Shown: positions 44,064-52,320 of the stretch, piece by piece | How positions within the stretch are numbered: position 1 is the first letter of the stretch | How the letters are laid out: the number at the start of each line of letters is the position of its first letter | Assembly: GCF_032878955.1 (NCBI RefSeq) | Contig: NZ_CP043839.1 | Coordinates: 4,030,001-4,094,000, forward strand | From: Butyricimonas paravirosa | GTDB lineage: Bacteria; Bacteroidota; Bacteroidia; Bacteroidales; Marinifilaceae | Length of the DNA: 64,000 nucleotides | Reading direction: 5' to 3' | Made by a program: the position numbers and the translations under genes | The notes under the pieces: generated by a model | What the model saw: only the letters and a program-made list of their open reading frames with translations | Told to the model about the DNA's origin: nothing | Database searches by the model: none

Positions 44064-45251
44064 ATGGCTAAAGAACATTTTGACAGGTCCAAACCACACG
44101 TAAATATTGGTACTATCGGTCACGTTGACCACGGTAAAACTACTTTGACGGCTGCTATCACTACGGTATTGGCAAAAAAAGGTCTTTCTGAATTACGTTC
44201 ATTCGATTCTATCGATAACGCTCCGGAAGAAAAAGAGAGAGGTATCACCATTAACACTTCTCACGTTGAATACCAGACTGCAAATCGTCACTATGCACAC
44301 GTTGACTGTCCGGGACACGCCGACTATGTAAAGAACATGGTAACTGGTGCTGCTCAGATGGACGGTGCTATCTTAGTTTGTGCCGCTACTGATGGTCCGA
44401 TGCCTCAGACTCGTGAGCACATCCTTTTGGCTCGTCAGGTAAACGTTCCGAGAATCGTTGTGTTCTTGAACAAAGTGGATATGGTGGACGACCCGGAAAT
44501 GTTGGAGTTGGTTGAGATGGAAGTTCGTGAGTTGTTGTCATTCTATCAATATGATGGAGATAATACTCCGGTTATCTTAGGTTCTGCTCTTGGTGCTTTG
44601 AACGGAGAAGCAAAATGGGAAGAGAAAGTAATGGAGTTGATGGATGCAGTTGACAACTGGATTGAGTTACCGCAACGTGCCGTTGATAAACCGTTCTTGA
44701 TGCCTGTTGAGGACGTATTCTCTATCACTGGTCGTGGAACTGTTGCTACCGGTCGTATCGAAACTGGTATCGTTCACACGAGTGATGAGTTGGAAATTAT
44801 CGGTTTGGGTGCTGATGGTAAGAAAACCGTATGTACCGGAGTTGAGATGTTCCGTAAGATTCTTGACGAAGGTCAGGCTGGTGATAACGTTGGTTTGTTA
44901 CTTCGTGGTATCGACAAAGACGAGATCAAACGTGGTATGGTATTGGCAAAACCGGGTTCTGTTAAACCGCACGATAAATTCAAAGCTGAGGTTTATATCT
45001 TGAAGAAAGAAGAAGGTGGTCGTCACACTCCGTTCCACAACAGATACAGACCTCAATTCTATATCCGTACCTTGGACGTTACCGGTGAAATCACTCTTCC
45101 AGAAGGACGTGAGATGGTAATGCCTGGTGATAACTTGACAATCACTGTTGAGTTGATCACTCCGGTTGCTTGTAACGTAGGTTTGCGTTTCGCTATCCGT
45201 GAAGGTGGTAGAACTGTAGGTGCTGGTCAGATCACAGAGATCTTAGACTAA
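44064..45251 (+). CDS. tuf: Elongation factor Tu
   Basis: A 395-aa GTPase that brings aminoacyl-tRNA to the ribosome. G motifs are GHVDHGKT, DCPGHADYV and NKVDMVD, with the switch region RGITINTSHVEY. Domains 2 and 3 are complete. It is followed by tRNA-Trp, secE and nusG, a common order. Codon use is strongly biased, as expected for an abundant protein. Confidence 0.98.
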   Translation: MAKEHFDRSKPHVNIGTIGHVDHGKTTLTAAITTVLAKKGLSELRSFDSIDNAPEEKERGITINTSHVEYQTANRHYAHVDCPGHADYVKNMVTGAAQMDGAILVCAATDGPMPQTREHILLARQVNVPRIVVFLNKVDMVDDPEMLELVEMEVRELLSFYQYDGDNTPVILGSALGALNGEAKWEEKVMELMDAVDNWIELPQRAVDKPFLMPVEDVFSITGRGTVATGRIETGIVHTSDELEIIGLGADGKKTVCTGVEMFRKILDEGQAGDNVGLLLRGIDKDEIKRGMVLAKPGSVKPHDKFKAEVYILKKEEGGRHTPFHNRYRPQFYIRTLDVTGEITLPEGREMVMPGDNLTITVELITPVACNVGLRFAIREGGRTVGAGQITEILD

Positions 45252-45316
45252 TACAATTTTAGATCTAATGATTTTAGATTGTAGATTCGCAATTTAAAAT
45301 TTAAAATTTAAAATAA
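45252..45316. repeat. Heptad-repeat spacer after tuf
   Basis: It contains ATTTTAGAT copies followed by three AATTTAA heptads. It is part of the recurrent spacer pattern and lies before the UUCG hairpin. Confidence 0.6.
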
Positions 45317-45317
45317 T

Positions 45318-45337
45318 GAGCCGGCTTCGGTCGGCTC
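45318..45337 (+). promoter_or_regulatory. Very stable UUCG hairpin between tuf and tRNA-Trp
   Basis: An 8-bp stem GAGCCGGC/GTCGGCTC closes a TTCG loop, four bases before the tRNA. There is no T-run. It may protect the tuf mRNA end after tRNA processing. Confidence 0.6.
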
Positions 45338-45341
45338 ACAC

Positions 45342-45414
45342 ACGGGAGTGGCTCAGTTGGTAGAGCATCGGTCTCCAAAACCGAGGGTCGGGAGTTCGAA
45401 CCTCTCCTCCCGTG
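45342..45414 (+). tRNA. tRNA-Trp (anticodon CCA)
   Basis: A 73-nt cloverleaf with acceptor ACGGGAG/CTCCCGT and discriminator G, D loop GCTCAGTTGGTAGAGC, anticodon stem-loop CGGTCTCCAAAACCG and T loop GAGTTCGAACCTC. It lies between tuf and secE and is probably cut out of their common transcript. Confidence 0.95.
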
Positions 45415-45433
45415 CAAATTAAATATAGAACAA

Positions 45434-45625
45434 ATGAAGATTAAAAGTTATATATCAGATGTTTATAACGAGCTGGTGAATAAAGTAACTTGGCCCACGT
45501 GGTCTGAGCTCCAGAGTAGTGCAACAATTGTGATGATTGCTTCCGTTATCATAGCGTTGTGCATTTTTGCAATGGATTTTTCGTTCAGACATATCGTGAC
45601 CGGTATATATAATTTGTTTTACTAA
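45434..45625 (+). CDS. secE: Preprotein translocase subunit SecE
   Basis: A 63-aa single-helix inner-membrane protein that clamps SecY. The amphipathic N-terminus has ELVNKVTWPTWSELQSS, with the conserved VTWP motif, followed by one membrane helix (about 33-55). The length is normal for the short form. It is directly upstream of nusG, as usual. Confidence 0.95.
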   Translation: MKIKSYISDVYNELVNKVTWPTWSELQSSATIVMIASVIIALCIFAMDFSFRHIVTGIYNLFY

Positions 45626-45643
45626 AAATCTTGGAGGTCTAAC

Positions 45644-46192
45644 ATGGCTGAAATGAAAAAAAGATGGTATGTACTTCGGACCATTGGAGGAAAAGAGAAG
45701 AAGGTAAAGGAGTACATCGAGAACGAAATCGCCAGTTTAGGGCTTCAGGATTACGTTTCACAGGTTTTAGTACCTGCAGAGAAGGTGTATCAGGTGCGTA
45801 ACGGGAAAAAGTATAGCAGTGAGCGAAATCTTTATCCGGGTTACGTGTTGATCGAGGCCGCACTCGTTGGAGAAATCCCTCACATACTTCGTGACATCAC
45901 GAATGTGATCGGCTTCCTGGGGGAAACCAAAGGAGGAGACCCTGTACCGATGCGACAAGCAGAGGTAAACCGGATCTTGGGTACAGTAGATGAACTTGCG
46001 GAACAACCAGAAGAAATAAGTATCCCTTATTTCGTTGGTGAGTCAGTTAAAGTGACTGACGGACCGTTTAATGGTTTTACCGGTGTGATAGAGGAGGTGA
46101 ATACGGACAAGAAACGCTTGAAAGTAATTGTCAAGATTTTCGGACGGAAAACACCACTCGAATTAAGTTTCATGCAGGTAGAAAAAGAATAA
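45644..46192 (+). CDS. nusG: Transcription termination/antitermination factor NusG
   Basis: A 182-aa factor that binds RNA polymerase. It has an NGN domain (about 5-115, KRWYVLRTIGGKEKKVKEYI and YPGYVLIEA) and a KOW domain (about 128-180, VKVTDGPFNGFTGVIEEV). A GGAGGT ribosome binding site lies upstream. Confidence 0.97.
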   Translation: MAEMKKRWYVLRTIGGKEKKVKEYIENEIASLGLQDYVSQVLVPAEKVYQVRNGKKYSSERNLYPGYVLIEAALVGEIPHILRDITNVIGFLGETKGGDPVPMRQAEVNRILGTVDELAEQPEEISIPYFVGESVKVTDGPFNGFTGVIEEVNTDKKRLKVIVKIFGRKTPLELSFMQVEKE

Positions 46193-46215
46193 CAATTATT
46201 TGATTAAAAACAATC

Positions 46216-46653
46216 ATGGCAAAACAAGTTGAAGCTATTATCAAGCTGCAAATTAAAGCCGGAGCTGCTAATCCTTCGCCTCCAGTAGGACCGGCGTTAG
46301 GTTCTAAGGGAGTCAATATCATGGACTTCTGTAAGCAATTTAACGCTAGAACTCAAGAGCAGGCAGGAAAGATCATCCCGGTAATTATACAGGTGTATGG
46401 TGATAAATCGTTTGATTTTATTACAAAACAACCTCCTGTTGCTATTCAACTTTTGGAAGTTGCTAAAATCAAATCCGGTTCCGCAGAGCCCAATCGTAAG
46501 AAAGTGGCCTCTATCACTTGGGATCAAGTGAGAGCAATCGCTACGGACAAGATGAAAGATTTGAACGCTTTTGAAATCGAGAAAGCAATGAGTATGGTAG
46601 CTGGTACCGCCAGAAGTATGGGTATAACCGTAACCGGTGACAGACCTTTTTAA
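46216..46653 (+). CDS. rplK: 50S ribosomal protein L11
   Basis: A 145-aa protein of the GTPase-associated centre. The N-terminal PPVGPALGSKGVNIMDFCKQFN and the C-terminal rRNA-binding domain ending GTARSMGI are characteristic. It is complete and is followed by rplA. Confidence 0.98.
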   Translation: MAKQVEAIIKLQIKAGAANPSPPVGPALGSKGVNIMDFCKQFNARTQEQAGKIIPVIIQVYGDKSFDFITKQPPVAIQLLEVAKIKSGSAEPNRKKVASITWDQVRAIATDKMKDLNAFEIEKAMSMVAGTARSMGITVTGDRPF

Positions 46654-46677
46654 TGAACTTGTAACACTTCAAACGTA

Positions 46678-47373
46678 ATGAGTAAACTGACAAAAAATAA
46701 GAAGTTAGCTTTAGCGAAGATCGAAGGTGGAAAAGTATATTCTATCGACGAGGCCGCACAGCTTGTGAAGGAAATCACTTTCACGAAGTTTGATGCGTCA
46801 GTTGACATGGACGTTCGACTGGGTGTAGACCCGCGTAAAGCCAATCAAATGGTACGCGGTGTATGTACTTTACCTCATGGAACCGGTAAACAAGTAAGAG
46901 TTTTGGTTTTGTGTACGCCTGACAAGGTGGAAGAAGCTAAGGCTGCCGGAGCCGATTACGTTGGATTGGATGAATATATCGAAAAATTGAAAGGCGGCTG
47001 GACCGACATCGATATTATCATCACGATGCCTTCTGTAATGGGTAAAGTAGGTGCTCTTGGTAGAATTTTGGGTCCTCGTGGATTGATGCCAAACCCGAAG
47101 AGTGGTACTGTAACCCCGGAAATCGGGAAAGCAGTAACCGAGGTGAAGGCTGGTAAGATCGACTTTAAAGTTGACAAATTCGGTATTATTCACGCTTCTA
47201 TTGGTAAAGTTACATTCGAGCCGAACAAGATTATGGAGAACGCTAGAGAATTCTTGAACGTGATCAATAAATTGAAACCGGCTGCCGCTAAAGGTACTTA
47301 TATCAAGAGCGTGTATCTGTCAAGTACGATGAGTCCCGGTATTCAAGTAGACCAAAAGACTTTACTTGATTAA
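46678..47373 (+). CDS. rplA: 50S ribosomal protein L1
   Basis: A 231-aa protein of the L1 stalk. The signature IGKVTFEPNKIMENAREFL and the domain II segment LGRILGPRGLMPNPKSGTVT are present. In E. coli L1 represses the L11-L1 mRNA. I did not identify an equivalent site here. Confidence 0.98.
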   Translation: MSKLTKNKKLALAKIEGGKVYSIDEAAQLVKEITFTKFDASVDMDVRLGVDPRKANQMVRGVCTLPHGTGKQVRVLVLCTPDKVEEAKAAGADYVGLDEYIEKLKGGWTDIDIIITMPSVMGKVGALGRILGPRGLMPNPKSGTVTPEIGKAVTEVKAGKIDFKVDKFGIIHASIGKVTFEPNKIMENAREFLNVINKLKPAAAKGTYIKSVYLSSTMSPGIQVDQKTLLD

Positions 47374-47402
47374 TGTAGTAATCTAAAAAGGACTTCAGTA
47401 GT

Positions 47403-47921
47403 ATGAAAAAAGAAGATAAAAAAGTCGTAATAGAAACCTTGACGGAGCAAGTGAATTCTTACAAGCACTTGTATGTTAGTGACATTTCCGGTCTTGACGC
47501 GGTAGACACTCAGGCTTTGCGTCGGGCTTGCTTTGATGCTAACATCAAACTGGTGCAAGTGAAGAACACGTTGTTGAAAAAGGCTTTGGAAAACGCTACC
47601 AACAACTACGAGGAAATTTTTTCCGCGTTGAAAGGCGATAGTGCGATCATGTTGAGCGACACCGGAAACGGTCCTGCAAAACTGATTAAAGAATTCCGTA
47701 AGACTAAAGACAAACCGGTATTCAAGGCCGCATTCGTAGAAGAATGTGCTTATGTTGGCGAGGATCAGCTTGAATCGTTGATCAGTATCAAGTCTAAGGA
47801 GGAGTTGATTGCGGACATTATCGCAATGTTGCAGGCACCGATGCAGAATGTTATTTCCGCATTGCAATCCGGACAAAATACCATCGCTGGTGTTGTTAAA
47901 ACACTTTCTGAAAAAGAATAA
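47403..47921 (+). CDS. rplJ: 50S ribosomal protein L10
   Basis: A 172-aa base of the L7/L12 stalk. The N-terminal rRNA-binding part contains LRRACFDANIKLVQVKNTLL, and the C-terminal helix binds L7/L12 dimers. Only 29 bases separate it from rplA, so a long L10 leader is absent. Confidence 0.96.
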   Translation: MKKEDKKVVIETLTEQVNSYKHLYVSDISGLDAVDTQALRRACFDANIKLVQVKNTLLKKALENATNNYEEIFSALKGDSAIMLSDTGNGPAKLIKEFRKTKDKPVFKAAFVEECAYVGEDQLESLISIKSKEELIADIIAMLQAPMQNVISALQSGQNTIAGVVKTLSEKE

Positions 47922-47963
47922 TTTTTATAGTTTAGTAAACAAACAATTTTAAATAGTATAGAA

Positions 47964-48341
47964 ATGGCAGATTTGAAAAAACTTGCAGAAGAGCTAGTAA
48001 ACCTTACCGTAAAAGACGTAAAAGAATTAGCTGACATTTTAAAAGAAGAGTACGGAATCGAACCTGCAGCTGCTGCTGTAGCTGTTGCTGCTCCTGCAGC
48101 TGGTGGTGCTGCTGCCGCTGAAGCAGAGCAAACTGAATTCGATGTAATTCTTAAATCAGCTGGTGCTGCTAAATTAGCTGTTGTTAAGTTAGTGAAAGAA
48201 TTGACCGGTCTTGGATTGAAAGAGGCTAAAGAAGTAGTTGACAAGGCTCCGGCTCCATTGAAAGAAAAAGTTTCTAAAGAAGAGGCTAACTCGTTGAAGA
48301 CTCAATTAGAAGAAGCAGGAGCTGAAGTTGAACTTAAATAA
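47964..48341 (+). CDS. rplL: 50S ribosomal protein L7/L12
   Basis: A 125-aa stalk protein that recruits translation GTPases. It has an N-terminal dimerisation part, an Ala/Gly-rich hinge (about 35-52) and a C-terminal domain with VKLVKELTGLGLKEAKEVVD. It is complete. Confidence 0.98.
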   Translation: MADLKKLAEELVNLTVKDVKELADILKEEYGIEPAAAAVAVAAPAAGGAAAAEAEQTEFDVILKSAGAAKLAVVKLVKELTGLGLKEAKEVVDKAPAPLKEKVSKEEANSLKTQLEEAGAEVELK

Positions 48342-48364
48342 AATAAAACCGGTTGGTTTTTCCA

Positions 48365-48393
48365 GGTTTAGAGTCTCATGTGGACTCTAAACC
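48365..48393 (+). promoter_or_regulatory. Attenuator-like hairpin between rplL and rpoB
   Basis: A perfect 11-bp stem GGTTTAGAGTC/GACTCTAAACC with a 7-base loop is followed by ATTTTGTTGTT. Partial termination here would lower rpoBC relative to ribosomal proteins, as at the same place in E. coli. Confidence 0.65.
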
Positions 48394-48434
48394 ATTTTGT
48401 TGTTATGATTGTTTAGGTTCAAAAAAAATAATAG

Positions 48435-51400
48435 ATGTCTTCATATAATTCAAACAATAGAATAAGCTTTGCATCGATAAAGAATCAGTTGGAATACCCT
48501 GATTTTCTTGAAGTGCAATTAAAGTCTTTCAAGGACTTTTTTCAATTAGGTACCACGCCTGAGAACAGAAAGAATGAAGGCCTTTACACGGTTTTCAAGG
48601 AGAATTTTCCTATTACTGATACTCGGAACAACTTTGTTTTGGAATTTTTGGACTATTTTATAGATCCGCCTCGCTACACGATCGAGGAGTGTCTGGGTCA
48701 GGGATTGACTTATGGCGCACCCTTGAAGGCGAAACTGAAGTTGTACTGTACAGATCCGGAACATGAAGATTTTGATACCGTTATCGAGGATGTATATTTA
48801 GGAAATGTTCCTTACATGACCCCGAAAGGTACTTTCGTGATCAATGGAGCAGAGCGAGTGGTCGTTTCTCAGTTACACAGGTCTCCCGGTGTTTTCTTCG
48901 GGCAGAGTATTCATGCGAATGGTACGAAGCTTTATTCCGCTAGAATTATTCCGTTCAAGGGTTCCTGGATCGAGTTTGCCACGGACATCAATAACGTGAT
49001 GTACGCGTATATCGACCGGAAGAAAAAATTACCGGTAACTACTCTTTTACGAGCTATCGGTTTTGAAACGGATAAGGATATTCTTGAAATATTCGGTCTG
49101 GCTGATGAAGTGAATGTTTCCCGTACGGGGTTGAAGAAAGTCGTTGGTAGACGGTTGGCTGCTCGTGTTTTGAAATCTTGGATTGAAGATTTCGTTGATG
49201 AAGATACCGGTGAAGTTGTTTCTATCGAGCGTAACGAGATTATCGTTGACCGTGAAACAGTACTGGAGCCTGAGCATATTGATGCGATTGTCGAGTCAGG
49301 TGCGAAGACGATCCTTCTTCACAAGGAGATGCAAAATCTGGCAGATTATGCCATTATATATAACACGTTACAAAAAGACCCCTGTAACTCGGAGAAAGAG
49401 GCTGTATTACATATTTACAGGCAATTGCGTAGTTCGGAGCCGCCTGACGAGGCTACTGCCCGCGATGTGATCGACAAGTTGTTTTTCTCTGATAAACGTT
49501 ACGATTTGGGTGACGTGGGACGTTACAAGTTAAACAAGAAATTGGGACTTGCAACAGATCCGGATATCCGTGTCTTGACGAAAGAGGATATTATCGAGAT
49601 CATCAAATATTTGATTCGCTTGTTGAACGCTAAGACTGACGTGGACGATATTGATCACTTGAGTAATCGTCGTGTACGTACTGTCGGTGAACAATTATAT
49701 AATCAATTCGGCGTGGGATTGGCCCGTATGGCCCGTACGATTCGTGAAAGAATGAACGTGCGTGACAACGAGGTTTTCACCCCGGTTGATTTGATCAACT
49801 CGAAGATTTTGTCTTCCGTGATCAACTCGTTCTTCGGAACGAATGCGTTATCTCAGTTCATGGATCAGACGAATCCATTGGCCGAGATTACTCACAAGAG
49901 ACGTATGTCAGCCTTGGGACCCGGTGGTCTTTCCAGAGATCGTGCCGGATTCGAGGTGCGTGACGTACACTATACTCACTATGGTCGTTTGTGTCCGATC
50001 GAGACGCCGGAGGGACCGAATATCGGTTTGATTTCTTCTCTCTGCGTGTACGCTAAGATCAACGATCTTGGATTTATCGAAACACCTTACCGTAAGGTGA
50101 ATAATGGCATCGTGGACCTTTCCGAGGAAGGGGTACGCTACTATTCGGCAGAGGAAGAGGAGGAGTTGGTGATTGCCCAGGCAAGTTCTGCTATCGATGA
50201 AGATGGCAAGTTTACGAATAAATGGGTAAAAGCCAGAAAAGATGCGGACTTCCCGTTGGCAGCCGGAGAGGATGTCGATCTGATCGATGTTGCTCCGAAT
50301 CAGATTGCATCTATCGCGGCGTCTTTGATCCCGTTCTTGGAGCATGATGATGCCAACCGTGCGTTGATGGGATCGAACATGATGCGTCAGGCAGTTCCGA
50401 TTATTTCCCCGCAATCCCCGATCGTGGGAACCGGTTTGGAGGCCAATTTGATCAAGGATTCCAGAACACAGGTTGTTGCAGAGGGCCCGGGAGTGATCGC
50501 TTTTGTTGACGGACGCAAAATTGTTGTTAAATATGACCGTACGGAAGAAGAGGCTTTTGTAAGCTTTGAACCCGATACGAAAGAATATTACCTGCCGAAA
50601 TACCAACGTACAAACCAGAGTACGACGATCACGTTGAAACCGATCGTGAGAAAAGGTCAACGTGTGGAAGAAGGGCAGATATTGACGGAAGGATACTCTT
50701 CAGAAAAGGGAGAATTGGCACTCGGACGGAACTTGAAAGTGGCATTCATGCCGTGGAAAGGATACAACTACGAGGATGCTATCGTGATCTCCGAGAATAT
50801 CGTGCGGAATGATGTCTTTACATCTGTTCACGTGGACGAGTATTCTCTGGAAGTTCGTGAAACGAAACGTGGATTGGAAGAGTTGACGGCAGATATTCCA
50901 AACGTAAGTGAGGAGGCCACGAAGGATTTGGATGAAAACGGAATCATTCGCGTGGGGGCTCGTGTTCAACCGGGAGATATCCTGATTGGTAAGATTACCC
51001 CGAAAGGAGAGTCTGATCCTAGTCCGGAGGAAAAATTGCTGAGAGCAATCTTCGGTGATAAAGCCGGTGATGTGAAAGATGCTTCATTGAAAGCTTCTCC
51101 TTCATTGAAAGGTGTTATTATTGATAAGAAGTTGTTCCAGCGTACGGTAAGTGATCGGAAAACGAAAGCTGCCGGCAAGAACCTCTTGGCCGAACTGGAT
51201 GAACAATTCCAACGTAAAGTCGGAGATTTGACTACTTTATTGATCGACAAATTATTCGAGTTGGTAAATGGTAAGACTTCACAAGGCGTGAAGAATTACT
51301 TGAACGAGGATATTGTTCCGAAGGGAGTGAAGTTCTCTTACAAGATGTTGCAGAACATGGACTTCTTGCAAATCAACCCGAACAAGTGGACGACCGATAA

Positions 51401-52247
51401 GCAAAGAAATGATATGATCCGTGACTTGTTGCATAATTATATCATCAAGTACAAGGAGATCGAAGGACAAATTAAACGTAAGAAGTATAACGCTACCGTC
51501 GGTGACGAGCTTCCTTCCGGAATTATCAAGATGGCTAAGGTTTACGTGGCTAAGAAACGTAAATTGCAAATCGGTGATAAGATGGCAGGACGTCACGGTA
51601 ACAAGGGTATTGTATCCCGCGTGGTAAGGGTAGAGGATATGCCGTTCTTGTCTGACGGAACTCCGGTTGATATTTGTTTGAATCCGCTGGGTGTGCCTTC
51701 CCGTATGAACTTGGGACAGGTATTCGAAACCGTGTTGGGTTGGGCCGGAAAGAATTTGGGATTGAAGTTTGCAACTCCTATTTTTGATGGTGCCTCTTTG
51801 GACGATATCAACAAATACACGGACGAGGCAGGTGTGCCTAGATTCGGAACCACCTATCTGTATGACGGAGGAACGGGAGAACGTTTCGACCAGCCGGCAA
51901 CCGTGGGTGTGATCTACATGCTGAAACTGGGACACATGGTTGATGACAAGATGCATGCTCGTTCTATCGGACCCTACTCGTTGATCACGCAGCAACCTCT
52001 TGGAGGTAAAGCTCAGTTCGGAGGTCAGCGTTTCGGAGAGATGGAGGTTTGGGCTCTTGAGGCTTTCGGAGCATCACACATCTTGCAGGAAATCTTGACC
52101 GTGAAGTCTGACGACGTGATGGGTAGAACCAAAACTTACGAGCATATCGTGAAAGGTGAACCTCTTCCGACACCCGGAATTCCGGAATCATTCAACGTGT
52201 TGTTGCATGAACTTCGTGGGTTGGGATTGAGCGTTAATTTAATATAA
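48435..52247 (+). CDS. rpoB: DNA-directed RNA polymerase subunit beta
   Basis: A 1270-aa catalytic subunit. The rifampicin-pocket region FFGTNALSQFMDQTNPLAEI/THKRRMSALGPGG is seen, as are GDKMAGRHGNKG and the C-terminal GGQRFGEMEVWALEAFGA. The rif region reads as wild type at the positions that I can compare (DQ, THKRR). It is followed by rpoC after a heptad-repeat spacer. Confidence 0.99.
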   Translation: MSSYNSNNRISFASIKNQLEYPDFLEVQLKSFKDFFQLGTTPENRKNEGLYTVFKENFPITDTRNNFVLEFLDYFIDPPRYTIEECLGQGLTYGAPLKAKLKLYCTDPEHEDFDTVIEDVYLGNVPYMTPKGTFVINGAERVVVSQLHRSPGVFFGQSIHANGTKLYSARIIPFKGSWIEFATDINNVMYAYIDRKKKLPVTTLLRAIGFETDKDILEIFGLADEVNVSRTGLKKVVGRRLAARVLKSWIEDFVDEDTGEVVSIERNEIIVDRETVLEPEHIDAIVESGAKTILLHKEMQNLADYAIIYNTLQKDPCNSEKEAVLHIYRQLRSSEPPDEATARDVIDKLFFSDKRYDLGDVGRYKLNKKLGLATDPDIRVLTKEDIIEIIKYLIRLLNAKTDVDDIDHLSNRRVRTVGEQLYNQFGVGLARMARTIRERMNVRDNEVFTPVDLINSKILSSVINSFFGTNALSQFMDQTNPLAEITHKRRMSALGPGGLSRDRAGFEVRDVHYTHYGRLCPIETPEGPNIGLISSLCVYAKINDLGFIETPYRKVNNGIVDLSEEGVRYYSAEEEEELVIAQASSAIDEDGKFTNKWVKARKDADFPLAAGEDVDLIDVAPNQIASIAASLIPFLEHDDANRALMGSNMMRQAVPIISPQSPIVGTGLEANLIKDSRTQVVAEGPGVIAFVDGRKIVVKYDRTEEEAFVSFEPDTKEYYLPKYQRTNQSTTITLKPIVRKGQRVEEGQILTEGYSSEKGELALGRNLKVAFMPWKGYNYEDAIVISENIVRNDVFTSVHVDEYSLEVRETKRGLEELTADIPNVSEEATKDLDENGIIRVGARVQPGDILIGKITPKGESDPSPEEKLLRAIFGDKAGDVKDASLKASPSLKGVIIDKKLFQRTVSDRKTKAAGKNLLAELDEQFQRKVGDLTTLLIDKLFELVNGKTSQGVKNYLNEDIVPKGVKFSYKMLQNMDFLQINPNKWTTDKQRNDMIRDLLHNYIIKYKEIEGQIKRKKYNATVGDELPSGIIKMAKVYVAKKRKLQIGDKMAGRHGNKGIVSRVVRVEDMPFLSDGTPVDICLNPLGVPSRMNLGQVFETVLGWAGKNLGLKFATPIFDGASLDDINKYTDEAGVPRFGTTYLYDGGTGERFDQPATVGVIYMLKLGHMVDDKMHARSIGPYSLITQQPLGGKAQFGGQRFGEMEVWALEAFGASHILQEILTVKSDDVMGRTKTYEHIVKGEPLPTPGIPESFNVLLHELRGLGLSVNLI

Positions 52248-52259
52248 TTGTTGATTTAT

Positions 52260-52316
52260 GATTTTAGATTTACGATCCATGTAATTGTAAATCTAAAATC
52301 TAAAATCTAAAATCTA
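52260..52316. repeat. Heptad repeats and 14-bp inverted repeat between rpoB and rpoC
   Basis: Perfect arms 52260-52273 and 52287-52300 (GATTTTAGATTTAC type) are followed by further ATCTAAA heptads up to the rpoC start. No terminator T-run is present, so the mRNA would carry a hairpin between the two subunit genes. Confidence 0.75.
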
Positions 52317-52320
52317 GAAT

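Noticed and set aside
47374..47402. L10 leader RNA before rplJ
   Set aside because: Only 29 bases separate rplA and rplJ, too short for a structured leader.
49908..51995. Open frames of about 240-250 codons antisense to rpoB
   Set aside because: rpoB is certain, and the biased codon use of such genes produces long antisense frames. No start signals or motifs are seen.
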